Source: JAGOTP01 sp964598725
GTDB taxonomy: Bacteria > Patescibacteriota > Patescibacteriia > 2-12-FULL-60-25
Length of the DNA stretch: 64,000 bases
NCBI GenBank assembly: GCA_964598725.1
Contig: CAZRCW010000001.1
Span: 62,001 to 126,000 of the forward strand
Reading direction: 5' to 3'
Below, one piece after another: positions 39,591-48,610 of this stretch. The notes beneath the pieces were generated by a model. That model was not told the DNA's origin, searched no databases, and worked only from the letters and a program-made list of their open reading frames with translations. The translations under genes and the position numbers were made by a program. The first letter of the stretch is position 1, and every line of letters begins with the position of its first letter.

Positions 39591-40493
39591 ATGGAGCAAA
39601 CAAGACAACAGAGTGTCTCTAAAATGAGCGAAGAGCTGATAAGACAAGCCTTGGCTGTGCAGTGGAATATCTCTGATGTTCTGCGCGTGACGGAGGTTAA
39701 GAAAGTGGCGAGTGGACGGATGATGTTTCGAGTCGATACGCATACGAGATCGTATGCGCTGAAGATCTGTGCTCCCACGAGACGGAAACAGGTTGTTGAG
39801 AAAGATATACAGTGTTTAAAGTTCCTTGAGAGATCGAGGTTCCCCGCCTGTATCCTGCACGATCCGCTGCACGGAGAAGGCTATGGAATGATCAATGAGA
39901 GCTACGCGTATGTGTATGACTGGATTGAGGGATTAGATGCCGAATCGACGGTCGAAACGTTCGAGAAGTTGGGTGATATGATGGGCCGTTTACATACCAT
40001 TCCGGAACCCTATGCGTTTAGATCAGACTTCATTCTAAAAAATGAGGTACAGAAGTTACGTTCTGCGGCAGTCGCTAAAGGAATAGATCAAAAGTACAGA
40101 GATCTTCTCTCGAGTATTCGTGATGTCGATCATCTTCCTCAAGGAATGATCCACACGGATATAGGGCCGCATAATGCTCTGCAGCGTCCAGATGGCACAA
40201 TTCTGATCATCGATTGGGAAGACGCGGGCTTAGGTCCTCTGATTGTTGATATAGGCTGGGAACTGGAGCAGTGCTTGTCTGATACAAGTGTCTTTGAAAT
40301 AGAAAAAGCGAAAGCCTTTCTGCAGGCCTATCAAGCACATCGCAAACTAACACTCGAAGAGATAAATCACACCTACGATGTCGCGCTCTTCTTCGCTTTC
40401 TTGTATTGGATAGACGAGCAGAAGGAATTTGGTGCGAAACGCATTGAGTGGTTGGCAAGTAACCGGGCTCAATTCGAGAGCGTTTTGACGTAG
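39591..40493 (+). CDS. APH-like phosphotransferase
   Basis: The 300-residue product has the aminoglycoside-phosphotransferase/choline-kinase fold pattern: a glycine/strand region GRMMFRVDTHTRSYALKICA, catalytic loop MIHTDIGPHNALQRPDGTIL and metal-binding IIDWEDAGLGPLIVDIGWEL (a D-x-D in HTD and the DWED motif). The natural substrate is unknown; related enzymes phosphorylate small hydroxyl metabolites. TATGCT ends 6 nt before ATG 39591, which decides this start over ATG 39576. A second APH-like kinase lies at 44432. Confidence 0.8.
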   Translation: MEQTRQQSVSKMSEELIRQALAVQWNISDVLRVTEVKKVASGRMMFRVDTHTRSYALKICAPTRRKQVVEKDIQCLKFLERSRFPACILHDPLHGEGYGMINESYAYVYDWIEGLDAESTVETFEKLGDMMGRLHTIPEPYAFRSDFILKNEVQKLRSAAVAKGIDQKYRDLLSSIRDVDHLPQGMIHTDIGPHNALQRPDGTILIIDWEDAGLGPLIVDIGWELEQCLSDTSVFEIEKAKAFLQAYQAHRKLTLEEINHTYDVALFFAFLYWIDEQKEFGAKRIEWLASNRAQFESVLT

Positions 40494-40607
40494 CGGATGA
40501 AGATGTAGAAGAGAGCGTCTCTTCGATCAAACTTAAAAACTGCCTAGAGAGGGGATTTTATTAACGGTATAAATCTCTCAACCCAGCTAAAAATAATGGA
40601 ATGTAGC

Positions 40608-40694
40608 TTGACGAAAATCGAATTTTCGTGTAAATTAAGCTGTTTTAAAATAGGGTAAAGGCCTGCACGGTGAACGATTCACCGTGCAGGCCTT
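40608..40694 (+). promoter_or_regulatory. Promoter with palindrome in its spacer, then 17-bp hairpin
   Basis: TTGACG (40608-40613), 17-nt spacer, TAAATT (40631-40636). The spacer overlaps ACGAAAAT-CGA-ATTTTCGT (40611-40629), a repressor-site candidate. The leader then holds a perfect 17-bp stem (40658-40674 with 40678-40694; loop CGA) followed by no T tract on this strand. Confidence 0.65.
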
Positions 40695-40785
40695 CATCCC
40701 ATTTGTCGCATTGGGATGCGATCTTTGCTAACCCGAGACAGAACAACCAGTTGGCGTGAACCACGCCAGGAAGTGTAGGACGACG

Positions 40786-42354
40786 ATGACGACCAAGTCC
40801 AATCCGTTTCAGTTGCACGCGTTGTTCGCCGCTCTCCCCGGGCTGATCGCCCGAGGGGAGTTCACGGCCACCACGCTGCTCGACATCTGGCACTGTGATG
40901 CCACGATGAAGCACTATCCGATCTGGTCGTCGCGGGACGACGTGCCCTCTGATGTCCAGGACATGATCGGCCACGCGGCCGTGGGCGCGGAAGCTTCGGC
41001 CATGCTCGCCGCCTGGAGCCCGAACTACGGGATCCCGCAGCCGGCGATCGTGCGCTGGATCCTCAAGACCGAGGAGAACCGCGCGCTCTTCGAAGCGCTC
41101 GACTTCGATCGGGCTGCCTTCGTGCGCGAGCTGTTGGCTCACCCGTTCTACGGGCGGCGCATGCGCTTCGATGGCGCCCAGCACCCGTACTTCCTCGGCT
41201 TCCTGCCGGAGGAGGAGCGCTGGCAGCTGCTCGAGACCTTCGTGCGCGAGTACGGCACGGCCATCGACTGGTCGTGGCCAAGCTACGCTGCACACGCCTG
41301 GTCGCGTCCGCGGACACGGCAGCTCGTGCGGTGTCTCATCAAGGAGCCCGAGCTCGCCGGCGCCTTCCTGGCGGCGGAGGACGCGCATCGCGGCTGGCTG
41401 GCGTTCTGGGACGACGAGGAGTTCCTCGACGTGCTCGCCGACGCTGGTGCGAGGGCGCCCTACGAGCTCCTGTCCAACCGAGAGTGGATCGCTACCTGCC
41501 TCGGCGATCGGCGCACGAACCCCCGCAGCTTCATGGACCCGGCCGATCCCGAGGCCGACGATCCGTGGTACGGCTGGTGGATGTTGCCGAACGAGGTGCA
41601 GGTGCACTTCGGTCCGCTCGGCCAGAGTGATCTGGCCATGCTCATCGACCAGAGCTTCGAGCGGGCGCTGGCGCGTCCGCGCGAGGAACTCTCGGACATC
41701 TCCCAGGCCTTCGTCGAGAAGCTCAACAAGCTCTCGCTGAAGCCGGAGAGCCCGCCCACCCGGAGCGAGGAGGTGGTCGACCTGCTCGGCTACTTCCCGG
41801 ACTGCGCGTTCGCCCGCGCGCTCTTCGGCCAGCTCTTCGTGTTCGAGACGAGCCAGCTCGGAGTCGCCTACCGCTGGCTGTTCAACGGCCGACACTGGCG
41901 ACTGAGCCGTGTCCGACGACACGTGTTCGGTGCGCACGAGCAGCACGTCGAGATCAAGGACTGGCCGAGCCGCGTCCGCGGCAGCTGGTTCGAGACGGCG
42001 TTCCGCGAGCACATGATCAGCCGCGGCTGGCGCTTTCGCGCGATCGAGATCCACCGCAACGAACGCTTCCGCGAGGGCAGTGATCGCGGCTACGATCCTC
42101 AGGTCAAGCTCGTCGAGAATGGCGTGACCCACGTCTACACCGTCTGGCGCGGCCACTGGTCGTCCGGTGACTACACCCTCGCCAGGCCGCTCGTTCAAGG
42201 ACAGCGGCCCCAGGAGGTGATGATCCCGCCCGACTTCAACCCGGGCGACCCGTTCTTCGTCAATTCGGCCAAGAACTTCTACCTCTACAACGTCGGTCAG
42301 CGGTTGTTGCTCGCCGGCCCGCTGTCCGACGACCAGCGACCCCCGCTGCGTTAG
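40786..42354 (+). CDS. Large GC-rich solitary protein of unknown function
   Basis: From ATG 40786 (AGGA site before it; a GTG at 40756 is possible) the product has 522 residues, soluble, rich in Arg, Trp, Asp and Phe, with no signal peptide. Segments such as FQLHALFAALPGLIARGEFT and MIGHAAVGAEASAMLAAWSP look helical; no catalytic motif stands out. The long opposite-strand frame (40645-42441) is an artefact of high GC. This is the largest and most GC-rich of the scattered units and the only one with a visible operator-like palindrome and hairpin leader. Its terminator is at 42371. Confidence 0.75.
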   Translation: MTTKSNPFQLHALFAALPGLIARGEFTATTLLDIWHCDATMKHYPIWSSRDDVPSDVQDMIGHAAVGAEASAMLAAWSPNYGIPQPAIVRWILKTEENRALFEALDFDRAAFVRELLAHPFYGRRMRFDGAQHPYFLGFLPEEERWQLLETFVREYGTAIDWSWPSYAAHAWSRPRTRQLVRCLIKEPELAGAFLAAEDAHRGWLAFWDDEEFLDVLADAGARAPYELLSNREWIATCLGDRRTNPRSFMDPADPEADDPWYGWWMLPNEVQVHFGPLGQSDLAMLIDQSFERALARPREELSDISQAFVEKLNKLSLKPESPPTRSEEVVDLLGYFPDCAFARALFGQLFVFETSQLGVAYRWLFNGRHWRLSRVRRHVFGAHEQHVEIKDWPSRVRGSWFETAFREHMISRGWRFRAIEIHRNERFREGSDRGYDPQVKLVENGVTHVYTVWRGHWSSGDYTLARPLVQGQRPQEVMIPPDFNPGDPFFVNSAKNFYLYNVGQRLLLAGPLSDDQRPPLR

Positions 42355-42370
42355 ACCTTTCTTCTGCTTC

Positions 42371-42417
42371 AAGCGCCCTCTTCGGAAATCCCGAAGGGGG
42401 CGCTTCTCCGTTTTATA
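42371..42417 (+). terminator. Terminator of the 40786-42354 gene
   Basis: AAGCGCCC (42371-42378) and CTTCGG pair with CCGAAG and GGGGCGCTT, followed by CTCCGTTTTATA. Confidence 0.8.
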
Positions 42418-42486
42418 TACGGACGCATTCAACAGTTTCACTTCTCCAGCCCTTCATAGTAGGCTGTAGCCAGCTTTCGCTCTGCT

Positions 42487-43182
42487 ATGAATACTCCGCT
42501 GTCGCACGAAAAGGTCGATGCTCGGTTCACGCCGGTCCATCATTCGAGCACCTTCAATCGAATCTTGGACGCACTCGATTTACGCACGAAAAAAGTCTTG
42601 GATCTCGGCTGTGGTTACGGCGAGTACCTAGTGAATTTTGGTCCAGAGAGCTTGGGGGTGACCTCAACAGTTGAAGAAGTGGATTATGGAAAAGCAAAAG
42701 GAATTCGGATCGTGAAAGGCAATGTCGAACAGCTCGAGACGCTCGCGCTGAACGAGCAGTTCGAAGCAGTTTGGGCGAACAATTTGTTCGAACATTTGTT
42801 GGCACCGCACGCTTTTTTGATGCACCTCAAAACGTTGGCTAAACAGGATACGTTGTTGGTCTTGGGCGTGCCGGTGGTGCCACGTATTGTTTCATTGATG
42901 AAGCTCGTGAAGTTCCGTGGAGCGTTAGCCGATCCGCACATCAACTTTTTCACCAAAGAAACCTTACGTCTCACGGTTGAACGAACTGGTTGGAAAGTGA
43001 AAGGCCTTCGTCCATTTGTGTTTCAGAATGCGTTTTTAGATAAGCTATTTAGCTGCTTAGCGCCGCATCTGTACGTCGTTGCCTACAACGATACCAACTT
43101 CGCTTATCCAGAGAAGAAACTAAAAGAATGGGAGAACGAGCCACACTATGCGGAGATACTGAGCTTAGGGAATCGACGATAG
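42487..43182 (+). CDS. SAM-dependent methyltransferase
   Basis: The 231-residue product has a class I methyltransferase fold: motif I KVLDLGCGYGEYLVNFG (residues 36-52), acidic and motif regions IVKGNVEQLETLA and FEAVWANNLFEHLLAPHAFL (motif IV-like) and a VLGVPVVPRIVSLMKL strand. The substrate is not evident. It precedes a small membrane protein gene by 10 nt, probably in one operon. Confidence 0.8.
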   Translation: MNTPLSHEKVDARFTPVHHSSTFNRILDALDLRTKKVLDLGCGYGEYLVNFGPESLGVTSTVEEVDYGKAKGIRIVKGNVEQLETLALNEQFEAVWANNLFEHLLAPHAFLMHLKTLAKQDTLLVLGVPVVPRIVSLMKLVKFRGALADPHINFFTKETLRLTVERTGWKVKGLRPFVFQNAFLDKLFSCLAPHLYVVAYNDTNFAYPEKKLKEWENEPHYAEILSLGNRR

Positions 43183-43192
43183 GAGAACGGTT

Positions 43193-43585
43193 ATGAAGCG
43201 GGATGTACTTCTTGGTGTTCTCGTAACGATTTGTGTCGGCGCCTTGCTTCTCATCTCTTTTTCTATTTCCAATCAGAATGGGCCTACTTGGAAAAGTGTT
43301 CAGAGATTCTTTGCAAGAAGTTCCATTACGGACATTCCTTTAATTTTAAGACCATTCAGCGTTTCAAAGGAATGTCTGACAAATGGGACGCGCGTATGTT
43401 CGGCGGCAGCGAAAGGCCTTGGTCAAGTAGCCACCTATTACTCAAGCGAAGATGTATGTGCCGATCGTTTCCGTCGGACGTGTCGGATACAGCCTGATGG
43501 AGAGTGCGGCTGGGATGTAGACGAAGAGCGGCGAGTAGAGCGCTGCATTCAGCGACAAGAGTGGGCGAATGTCTTTGATTTCTGA
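43193..43585 (+). CDS. Small membrane-anchored Cys-rich protein
   Basis: The 130-residue product has an N-terminal membrane anchor or signal (residues 5-27, VLLGVLVTICVGALLLISFS) and an outside domain with six cysteines (SKECLTNGTRVCSAAAKG, EDVCADRF, RRTCRIQPDGECGWD, VERCIQR), likely disulphide-linked. AGGAG lies before the ATG. Function unknown. Confidence 0.7.
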   Translation: MKRDVLLGVLVTICVGALLLISFSISNQNGPTWKSVQRFFARSSITDIPLILRPFSVSKECLTNGTRVCSAAAKGLGQVATYYSSEDVCADRFRRTCRIQPDGECGWDVDEERRVERCIQRQEWANVFDF

Positions 43586-43732
43586 TAAAAAGGTGAAAAC
43601 CAGGCGACCGTGAAGATGATGAGGCAACGTAGATAATGCGTTTTGAGATCACAGTCTATGAGCTCAAGTTCAGAAAGATAGATAAACCAAAGAGGCTAGT
43701 AAAATAAGCGCTTTTTCTGCTAAGGTGCCTGC

Positions 43733-44404
43733 ATGCCGAATATCTCGAGAGCCTACGTCCGATTAGCCATCTTTGATGCTGATGGCGTTGTAACCAGCTC
43801 AAAAAAGTTTGCCACCCAGCTCGAGAAAGAGTTCGGAATCAACCAAGACGCTCTGACCGCGTTCTTTCAGGGGCCTTTTCAGGATGCCTTGATCGGAAAA
43901 GCGGATCTAAAGGTGATTATTCAGCCCTATTTCAAAGACTGGGGCTACACGGGCTCCGTCGATGCGTTTCTTGAGTTCTGGTTCCGTACGTCCAATGAAG
44001 TGAACAACTTGCTGATCAAAAAGGTGATGGAGCTTCGCGAGCAAGGGATCAAATGCTATCTCGCGACCAACCAAGACAAGTACGGGAAGGACTATTTGCG
44101 TGAAGAGCTGAATTTGAAGCATGCGTTCAACGGAATTTTTTCTTCGTCCGATCTTGGCGCGAAGAAGCCTGACAAGCCGTTCTTCGAGCGTTTACTCAAG
44201 CGCCTCGATCCAAAGCGCGAGATCCCAACCAAAGAGATTCTGTTTTGGGATGATTCGGAGGAGAATGTTGCCGCCGCAAAAACATTTGGAATTCAAGCCT
44301 ATCAATTTACCGATGAGTTGGCTTTTGTAGAAAAAATGCAGGAAGTACCGCTCATGGCTCAACGCTTTTTGAAAGTGAGAGGGAGTGCGAAGCGGAAGCG
44401 CTAA
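43733..44404 (+). CDS. HAD-superfamily phosphatase
   Basis: The 223-residue product has the HAD motifs: I, LAIFDADGVVTSS (nucleophile Asp15); II, CYLATNQDKYG; III, GAKKPDKPFFERLL; IV, ILFWDDSEENVAAA. A helical cap lies between motifs I and II. Substrate unknown; small phosphorylated metabolites are typical. TAAGGT (with TGC upstream) ends 6 nt before the ATG, predicting a leaderless mRNA. An APH-like kinase follows by 27 nt. Confidence 0.85.
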   Translation: MPNISRAYVRLAIFDADGVVTSSKKFATQLEKEFGINQDALTAFFQGPFQDALIGKADLKVIIQPYFKDWGYTGSVDAFLEFWFRTSNEVNNLLIKKVMELREQGIKCYLATNQDKYGKDYLREELNLKHAFNGIFSSSDLGAKKPDKPFFERLLKRLDPKREIPTKEILFWDDSEENVAAAKTFGIQAYQFTDELAFVEKMQEVPLMAQRFLKVRGSAKRKR

Positions 44405-44431
44405 GGAGCTTTTGTGTTGATCTGAAAAATC

Positions 44432-45247
44432 ATGGGCCAAGTCTCTCCAAGTCAGGAAGTCTTACAGGGGTTCGCTCTTTCCGGACAAGCTATCCGAATA
44501 CTAGGGGGTGAAGGCCAATGTTATCGTGTCGGTCAAGCTGTTCTGAAGCCGACGAAAGATCCTATCGAAGCGGCCTGGATGGCCGACGTTTACGATCAGC
44601 TGAAAGGGGACGGGTTTCGTGTGCCAAAGCCGATTCGTGCGCGCAACGGATCTTGGGTTGTGGCTGGTTGGACGGCGAGCGAATTCGTCGAAGGAGGGGG
44701 TCCGTCTGGGCATTACGAAGTATTAACCCAGGTCAGCCGCGATTTTCATGCGGCTTTAATCAATGTTCCAAAGCCTGATTTTTTTGATCAGAAAGAGAAT
44801 CTCTGGGTGACGGCTGATAAGATTGCGTGGAGCGAACTTCCACCTCCTGATTTTGCCCAGACAAACGAACTGTTTAAGAAGATTTTCAGCCAGCTCAAAC
44901 AGAATCAATTACCGACCCAGTTGATTCATGGTGATTGGGGACCAGGGAACGTTCTACTCCATGAAACGCTTGCACCAGCGGTGATCGATTTCAGTCCGTA
45001 TTGGCGTCCAGCGAATTTCCCCATCGCGATCATGCTGATCGATGCCCTAGCCGACGATGAGGTTGAGTTCTCGATTCTTGAGATCGGGAAAGATATTGAA
45101 GACTTCGATCAACTCATTTTGCGCGCACTGGTTCGTCGAATCTGTGAATGGGTGGCGTTCCAGACGCACCCGGAAAACGTGTATGATTTTACACAAGACA
45201 TTCAAAAACGCGTAGATTTGTTAGAAGGGATTTTATGTAGGATCTAA
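44432..45247 (+). CDS. APH-like phosphotransferase
   Basis: The 271-residue product has the kinase catalytic loop LIHGDWGPGNVLLHETLAPA and the metal site VIDFSPYWRPANF, with a degenerate N-terminal lobe (IRILGGEGQCYRVGQAVLKP). It belongs to the APH/choline-kinase superfamily, different from the one at 39591. Substrate unknown. It lies 27 nt after the HAD phosphatase gene, a kinase-phosphatase pair. Convergent with the VanX-like gene. Confidence 0.75.
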   Translation: MGQVSPSQEVLQGFALSGQAIRILGGEGQCYRVGQAVLKPTKDPIEAAWMADVYDQLKGDGFRVPKPIRARNGSWVVAGWTASEFVEGGGPSGHYEVLTQVSRDFHAALINVPKPDFFDQKENLWVTADKIAWSELPPPDFAQTNELFKKIFSQLKQNQLPTQLIHGDWGPGNVLLHETLAPAVIDFSPYWRPANFPIAIMLIDALADDEVEFSILEIGKDIEDFDQLILRALVRRICEWVAFQTHPENVYDFTQDIQKRVDLLEGILCRI

Positions 45248-45267
45248 AAAGCAACGTTTTAGGATGG

Positions 45268-45873
45268 TTACGAGGCTTTGGCGTTGGGGAGCGTAAAATG
45301 CCAAAATTCTCGTTTCGATCCGTATTCAAAACCGGCTTTGAGCATCGCTTGTCCGAGCAGATCTTGGAGCCGTTGGTAGGTCTGGCTTTGTTCGTCTGAT
45401 TTTTCTCGATAGTAGTTTAAAAAGAAGGCATCGACGCCATCTTCTTTATTGCGCATCGGAAGTTCTTCTTGTGTCTTCAGATCGAGTAGCGTCACGTCGA
45501 CCGTTCGTCCATCGGCATGTGGGCGGTCGACCATGTTCAAAATTCGATGCGTCATTGCCTCACCGAACTGCTGGGCTCGTTTCTCAAAGATCAACTGATA
45601 CAGCTTGCGTGAACGATAGCCATCTTTGATGAAGAGTTCGTAACCATGGATCTTCAAAGCGGCATTCGCCTGCTGGAGAGCGGGGATAATCTCGGCGTTC
45701 ACCTGTGCTCGCTTATCCACCACATCGATCGCGCGTAACTCGTCGAGGGTGATCTGATACATCTCATGCCGCACCCAGTAGTAGTTGATGCCTTTGATCC
45801 CATAATCTTCGGAATAGACGAGCTGCATATAGTCAGAAGTGTACGAACAGGTCGAAGCAAGAGCAATCGCCAT
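45268..45873 (-). CDS. VanX/DdpX-like D-Ala-D-Ala dipeptidase
   Basis: Zinc peptidase of the M15D type, which cleaves D-alanyl-D-alanine. The product (201 residues) has the zinc motif DRPHADGRTVDVTLLD (His and Asp), ELFIKDGYRSRKL (the conserved Arg), and the catalytic REFWHFTLP (Glu and zinc His). Start uncertain: ATG 45873 gives the longest form, ATG 45828 (TACACT 9 nt upstream) is a good alternative. It is divergent from the flavin reductase gene. In a cell with a PBP in the same window it may recycle or edit wall peptides. Confidence 0.8.
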   Translation of the reverse strand: MAIALASTCSYTSDYMQLVYSEDYGIKGINYYWVRHEMYQITLDELRAIDVVDKRAQVNAEIIPALQQANAALKIHGYELFIKDGYRSRKLYQLIFEKRAQQFGEAMTHRILNMVDRPHADGRTVDVTLLDLKTQEELPMRNKEDGVDAFFLNYYREKSDEQSQTYQRLQDLLGQAMLKAGFEYGSKREFWHFTLPNAKAS

Positions 45874-45925
45874 AGGATATATCGATCGTTTCTTCTTTGC
45901 TGAGAGACTGCTACTCTTGGTTTAT

Positions 45926-46483
45926 ATGAAACAAAAAGCCTTGATCTTGGCTGGAAGCGGACGTTTATACTCGCATACGAAGGCGTTGGGTTTGGCGATT
46001 GAAAAGTCACTGATGGCTCAAGGTGCCGACGTACAACTGCTTGAGTTGGTGGCGCTGGAACTTCCGTTCGCTAAACCGGAGTTTCATCGCGACCCCAGTC
46101 AGAATCCAGATCCAAAAGTAAAGGAATTGGTTGAACAAGTGAGCCGAGTCGATGCGTTTGTGATCCTGAGTCCGGTTTATCACAACTCGTATGCAGGTAT
46201 CTTGAAGAATGCCTTAGATCATCTCTCGATCCGCCAGTTCGCGGATAAGATCGTTGGTTTAGGGAGCCACGGAGGAAATCGCACGACCCAAGCGGTCGAC
46301 CAGCTGCGAATCGTTACCCGTGGCTTGAATGCGATCGCAATTCCGACTCAAGTTTGTACGCAAGATTCAGATTTCTCAACCGAAAACAATCAGCTTGTCC
46401 TGAGCGATGCGGCCATTCTTGAGCGAGTGGAACGATTTACAAAGGAGCTCTTACATCTCAGCGCCGCACTCAAAATCTCTTAG
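45926..46483 (+). CDS. NADPH-dependent FMN reductase family protein
   Basis: The 185-residue product (start at 45926) has a flavodoxin-like fold: ALILAGSGRLYSHTKALGLA opens the first strand and flavin loop, and ILSPVYHNSYAGILKNALDH is the family signature, followed by VGLGSHGGNRTTQAVDQLR. It reduces FMN or quinone-like substrates with NAD(P)H. TACTCT lies 8 nt before the start. A MazG-like gene follows by 16 nt. Confidence 0.85.
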   Translation: MKQKALILAGSGRLYSHTKALGLAIEKSLMAQGADVQLLELVALELPFAKPEFHRDPSQNPDPKVKELVEQVSRVDAFVILSPVYHNSYAGILKNALDHLSIRQFADKIVGLGSHGGNRTTQAVDQLRIVTRGLNAIAIPTQVCTQDSDFSTENNQLVLSDAAILERVERFTKELLHLSAALKIS

Positions 46484-46499
46484 ATTAATAGAGCTCACT

Positions 46500-46823
46500 A
46501 TGGAATTTTCTCAGCTGCAAGACAAAGCGTTTAGCATCCAAGCAAGGTATAAACAACTGAACCTGGAACAAAAACGGGAAACTTGGACTGCGACGGAATA
46601 CGCGCAAGCTTTGGTGAGTGATTCTTCAGATCTCATGAAGCTTCTGATGGTGAAGAATGGCCACCGTCACCCGGTCGAGGACCTGAACCAGAAGATTGAG
46701 CATGAGGCGTCAGATTGTTTATGGGCGATTATGGTGACGGCGAAAGAACTCGGAATTGATCTTGAACAGACATTTCTAAAGTCAATGGGAGAGCTTGAAA
46801 AGAGAATTCAGAAAAGCGCTTAA
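46500..46823 (+). CDS. MazG-like nucleotide pyrophosphohydrolase
   Basis: From ATG 46500 the 107-residue product is helical with the metal-binding pattern KIEHEASDCLWAIMVTAKEL (E-x-x-x-D), the hallmark of all-alpha NTP-pyrophosphatases such as MazG. It would hydrolyse NTPs or dNTPs to monophosphates. It is short, a single helical half. The order after the flavin reductase suggests one transcript. Confidence 0.7.
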   Translation: MEFSQLQDKAFSIQARYKQLNLEQKRETWTATEYAQALVSDSSDLMKLLMVKNGHRHPVEDLNQKIEHEASDCLWAIMVTAKELGIDLEQTFLKSMGELEKRIQKSA

Positions 46824-46829
46824 AACGAT

Positions 46830-46876
46830 AACACCCCGCCGAAGCGATGCGTGGTATCGCCCCGAGCGGGGTTTGA
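46830..46876. terminator. Hairpin between MazG-like gene and the minus-strand unit
   Basis: CCCCGC (46834-46839) pairs with GCGGGG (46866-46871), with an inner GCGAT/ATCGC hairpin. Confidence 0.65.
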
Positions 46877-46888
46877 GAGGGTTTCTGC

Positions 46889-47257
46889 TCACGAAATGAG
46901 CGCGGCAAGCAGCTGAAGATCGATGCACTGCTGCCACCACTTGGTAGCTCCCGCGCGTAGTTCCCTGAGGTGAAGCGCCTTCTTGACCTGGCTTGGGTGG
47001 AGCTGCAGCTCTTTTGAGAAGGCGGTGATGTAGTGGCCTTGAGCGTCCTCAGTCACCTCGTTCAGGTTGAACAAAGGGAAGAGATCATCATCAAGCCATC
47101 GATCGTAGGCCAGGATATCGACCAATACGGCCAAGCGCTCCTTAGCCCAAAGCTGAGCTTTGATTTTGGTGCGCGTGTCTTGCGCGTGTCTGCCCTTCTT
47201 TCCGCGTAGTGGAATGAGCTGACGAGCGGCACGGGTCAGATCAGAGATAGACATCAT
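46889..47257 (-). CDS. Unknown protein of a solitary unit
   Basis: The 122-residue product reads MMSISDLTRAARQLIPLRGK and onward. The N-terminal half is basic (RGKKGRHAQDTRTKIKAQLW), the rest helical (YITAFSKELQLHPSQVKKAL), no signal peptide. GGAGG lies 3 nt before the first and 6 nt before the second of two ATGs, favouring the second (47254). TTGCTT lies 17 nt upstream of a TAAAAC. The own hairpin at 46830-46876 closes the unit. Function unknown. Confidence 0.65.
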   Translation of the reverse strand: MMSISDLTRAARQLIPLRGKKGRHAQDTRTKIKAQLWAKERLAVLVDILAYDRWLDDDLFPLFNLNEVTEDAQGHYITAFSKELQLHPSQVKKALHLRELRAGATKWWQQCIDLQLLAALIS

Positions 47258-47342
47258 TTTCCTCCGTCGTGTGTTTTACGTGAACACACATGAAAAAGCA
47301 ACGCTTAACCGAAGCATGTTAGAATGTGGTCACTCGTGTCGT

Positions 47343-48602
47343 ATGCCTGTTCCTTCAAAGAATTGGTTCATCGCAAGTTTGCCGCTTTGGCTGTTTGTTA
47401 TTTTGTTTAAGGTTGGAGGAACCGTTTTCTATTCAGCGCTTTCACCATTAGGGGAGCAGGTATTGCCGCTCTGGGCGGTCGGTGTCTTCATCGGCGCCGC
47501 ATCGTTGGTGCAGCTGGTGTTGGATGTACCGGCCGGTTTCCTGTTAGATCGCTTTGGCTACACACGCTTGTTGCGCATCAGCTCCTTAGTACTATCGTTG
47601 GGAGGAATCATGCTTCTCGCGTTCGGTCTTCATATTTGGACGTTTGTCTTTTTGATTCTGGTCAGTGGCTTTGGCTGGTTATTTTTTGGACCGGGTATCG
47701 ATGCCTACGCGCTTGTGATGGCCCCTAAATCTAAGGCGGGTCGTTATATGAGCATGCGTCGCTGGTCGAGTTCGGTTGGAGTGGTGATCGGCACCGTTCT
47801 ATTCACGCTACTCCTCCCTTTGCCTATTTCTGTTTTGGGAACAGCGATCGCCATTCCCTTGCTGCTCGGTGTGTTTGTTGCAAGCTTTCTCAAAAAAGAG
47901 CACCGGCCTGTTCACACAGAGACGGTGATCGAGACCCAGTCGTACTATGTTCGCCGCACATTTCTGAAAGAGGCCTTTGGCGCTATTCGCAGTTTGAACC
48001 CCGCGAGTGGCATGCTCGCATTTTCGGGGTTCACTTCATCCCTTTTCTACGCGGTCATCTGGTTCGTGCTCCCGCTCTACATGAAGGACTTGACCCAGCT
48101 CGGACCGCTTCAATTCGGTTTGGGTATCTTTGATGCAACGGTTATCCTGTGCGGAGCGCTGATTGGCAAATTAGCCGACAGTCGACACAAACAAGTGTTT
48201 GTTTTCTTTGGGCTGCTTGTCTTCGCTTTCTTTGGGTCGTTGTCAGGGTTGCATCTGAATGGATGGTTTTTGATCTTCGGCTTTATCGCGGCGGTGGGGG
48301 ATGAGCTGTCGTGTGTATCCCTCTGGTCTTGGATGAACCATCTCAATCGAGATCACGCTCATGATGGCTTGGTTGCCTCGCTGATAGGCTTCTTCGAAGA
48401 CTGTGGTTGGGTGATCGGTCCGGTTTTGGCCGGAGTTCTGTATACGCGCATTGGACCATCTTGGACGATTCTTGTTGGTTGTAGCTTTATCTTCTTAAAC
48501 TGGCTGGTGAGCGCTGTTGTGCTGCGTCGTACGGTTCGTTCCATCTTTCACTCACCCTTTCCACCTTCAACCAAGCCGCACCGCTATATGCACATGGATT
48601 AG
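47343..48602 (+). CDS. MFS transporter
   Basis: The 419-residue product (ATG 47343) is a multi-pass membrane protein with a dozen hydrophobic segments; AGFLLDRFGYTRLL is the loop 2-3 motif (G-x-x-x-D-R-x-G) of the major facilitator superfamily, with a repeated, weaker element GALIGKLADSRHKQVFV after helix 7. Substrate unknown; it looks like a drug- or metabolite-exporter type. A TAGAAT box (with TG upstream) lies 17 nt before the ATG. A bidirectional terminator follows. Confidence 0.85.
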   Translation: MPVPSKNWFIASLPLWLFVILFKVGGTVFYSALSPLGEQVLPLWAVGVFIGAASLVQLVLDVPAGFLLDRFGYTRLLRISSLVLSLGGIMLLAFGLHIWTFVFLILVSGFGWLFFGPGIDAYALVMAPKSKAGRYMSMRRWSSSVGVVIGTVLFTLLLPLPISVLGTAIAIPLLLGVFVASFLKKEHRPVHTETVIETQSYYVRRTFLKEAFGAIRSLNPASGMLAFSGFTSSLFYAVIWFVLPLYMKDLTQLGPLQFGLGIFDATVILCGALIGKLADSRHKQVFVFFGLLVFAFFGSLSGLHLNGWFLIFGFIAAVGDELSCVSLWSWMNHLNRDHAHDGLVASLIGFFEDCGWVIGPVLAGVLYTRIGPSWTILVGCSFIFLNWLVSAVVLRRTVRSIFHSPFPPSTKPHRYMHMD

Positions 48603-48610
48603 CGGCAGCA

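Noticed and set aside
40645..42441. 598-residue frame on the minus strand
   Set aside because: It is antisense to the 40786-42354 gene over its whole length and only exists because that gene is GC-rich; it spans the promoter, hairpin and terminator of that unit.
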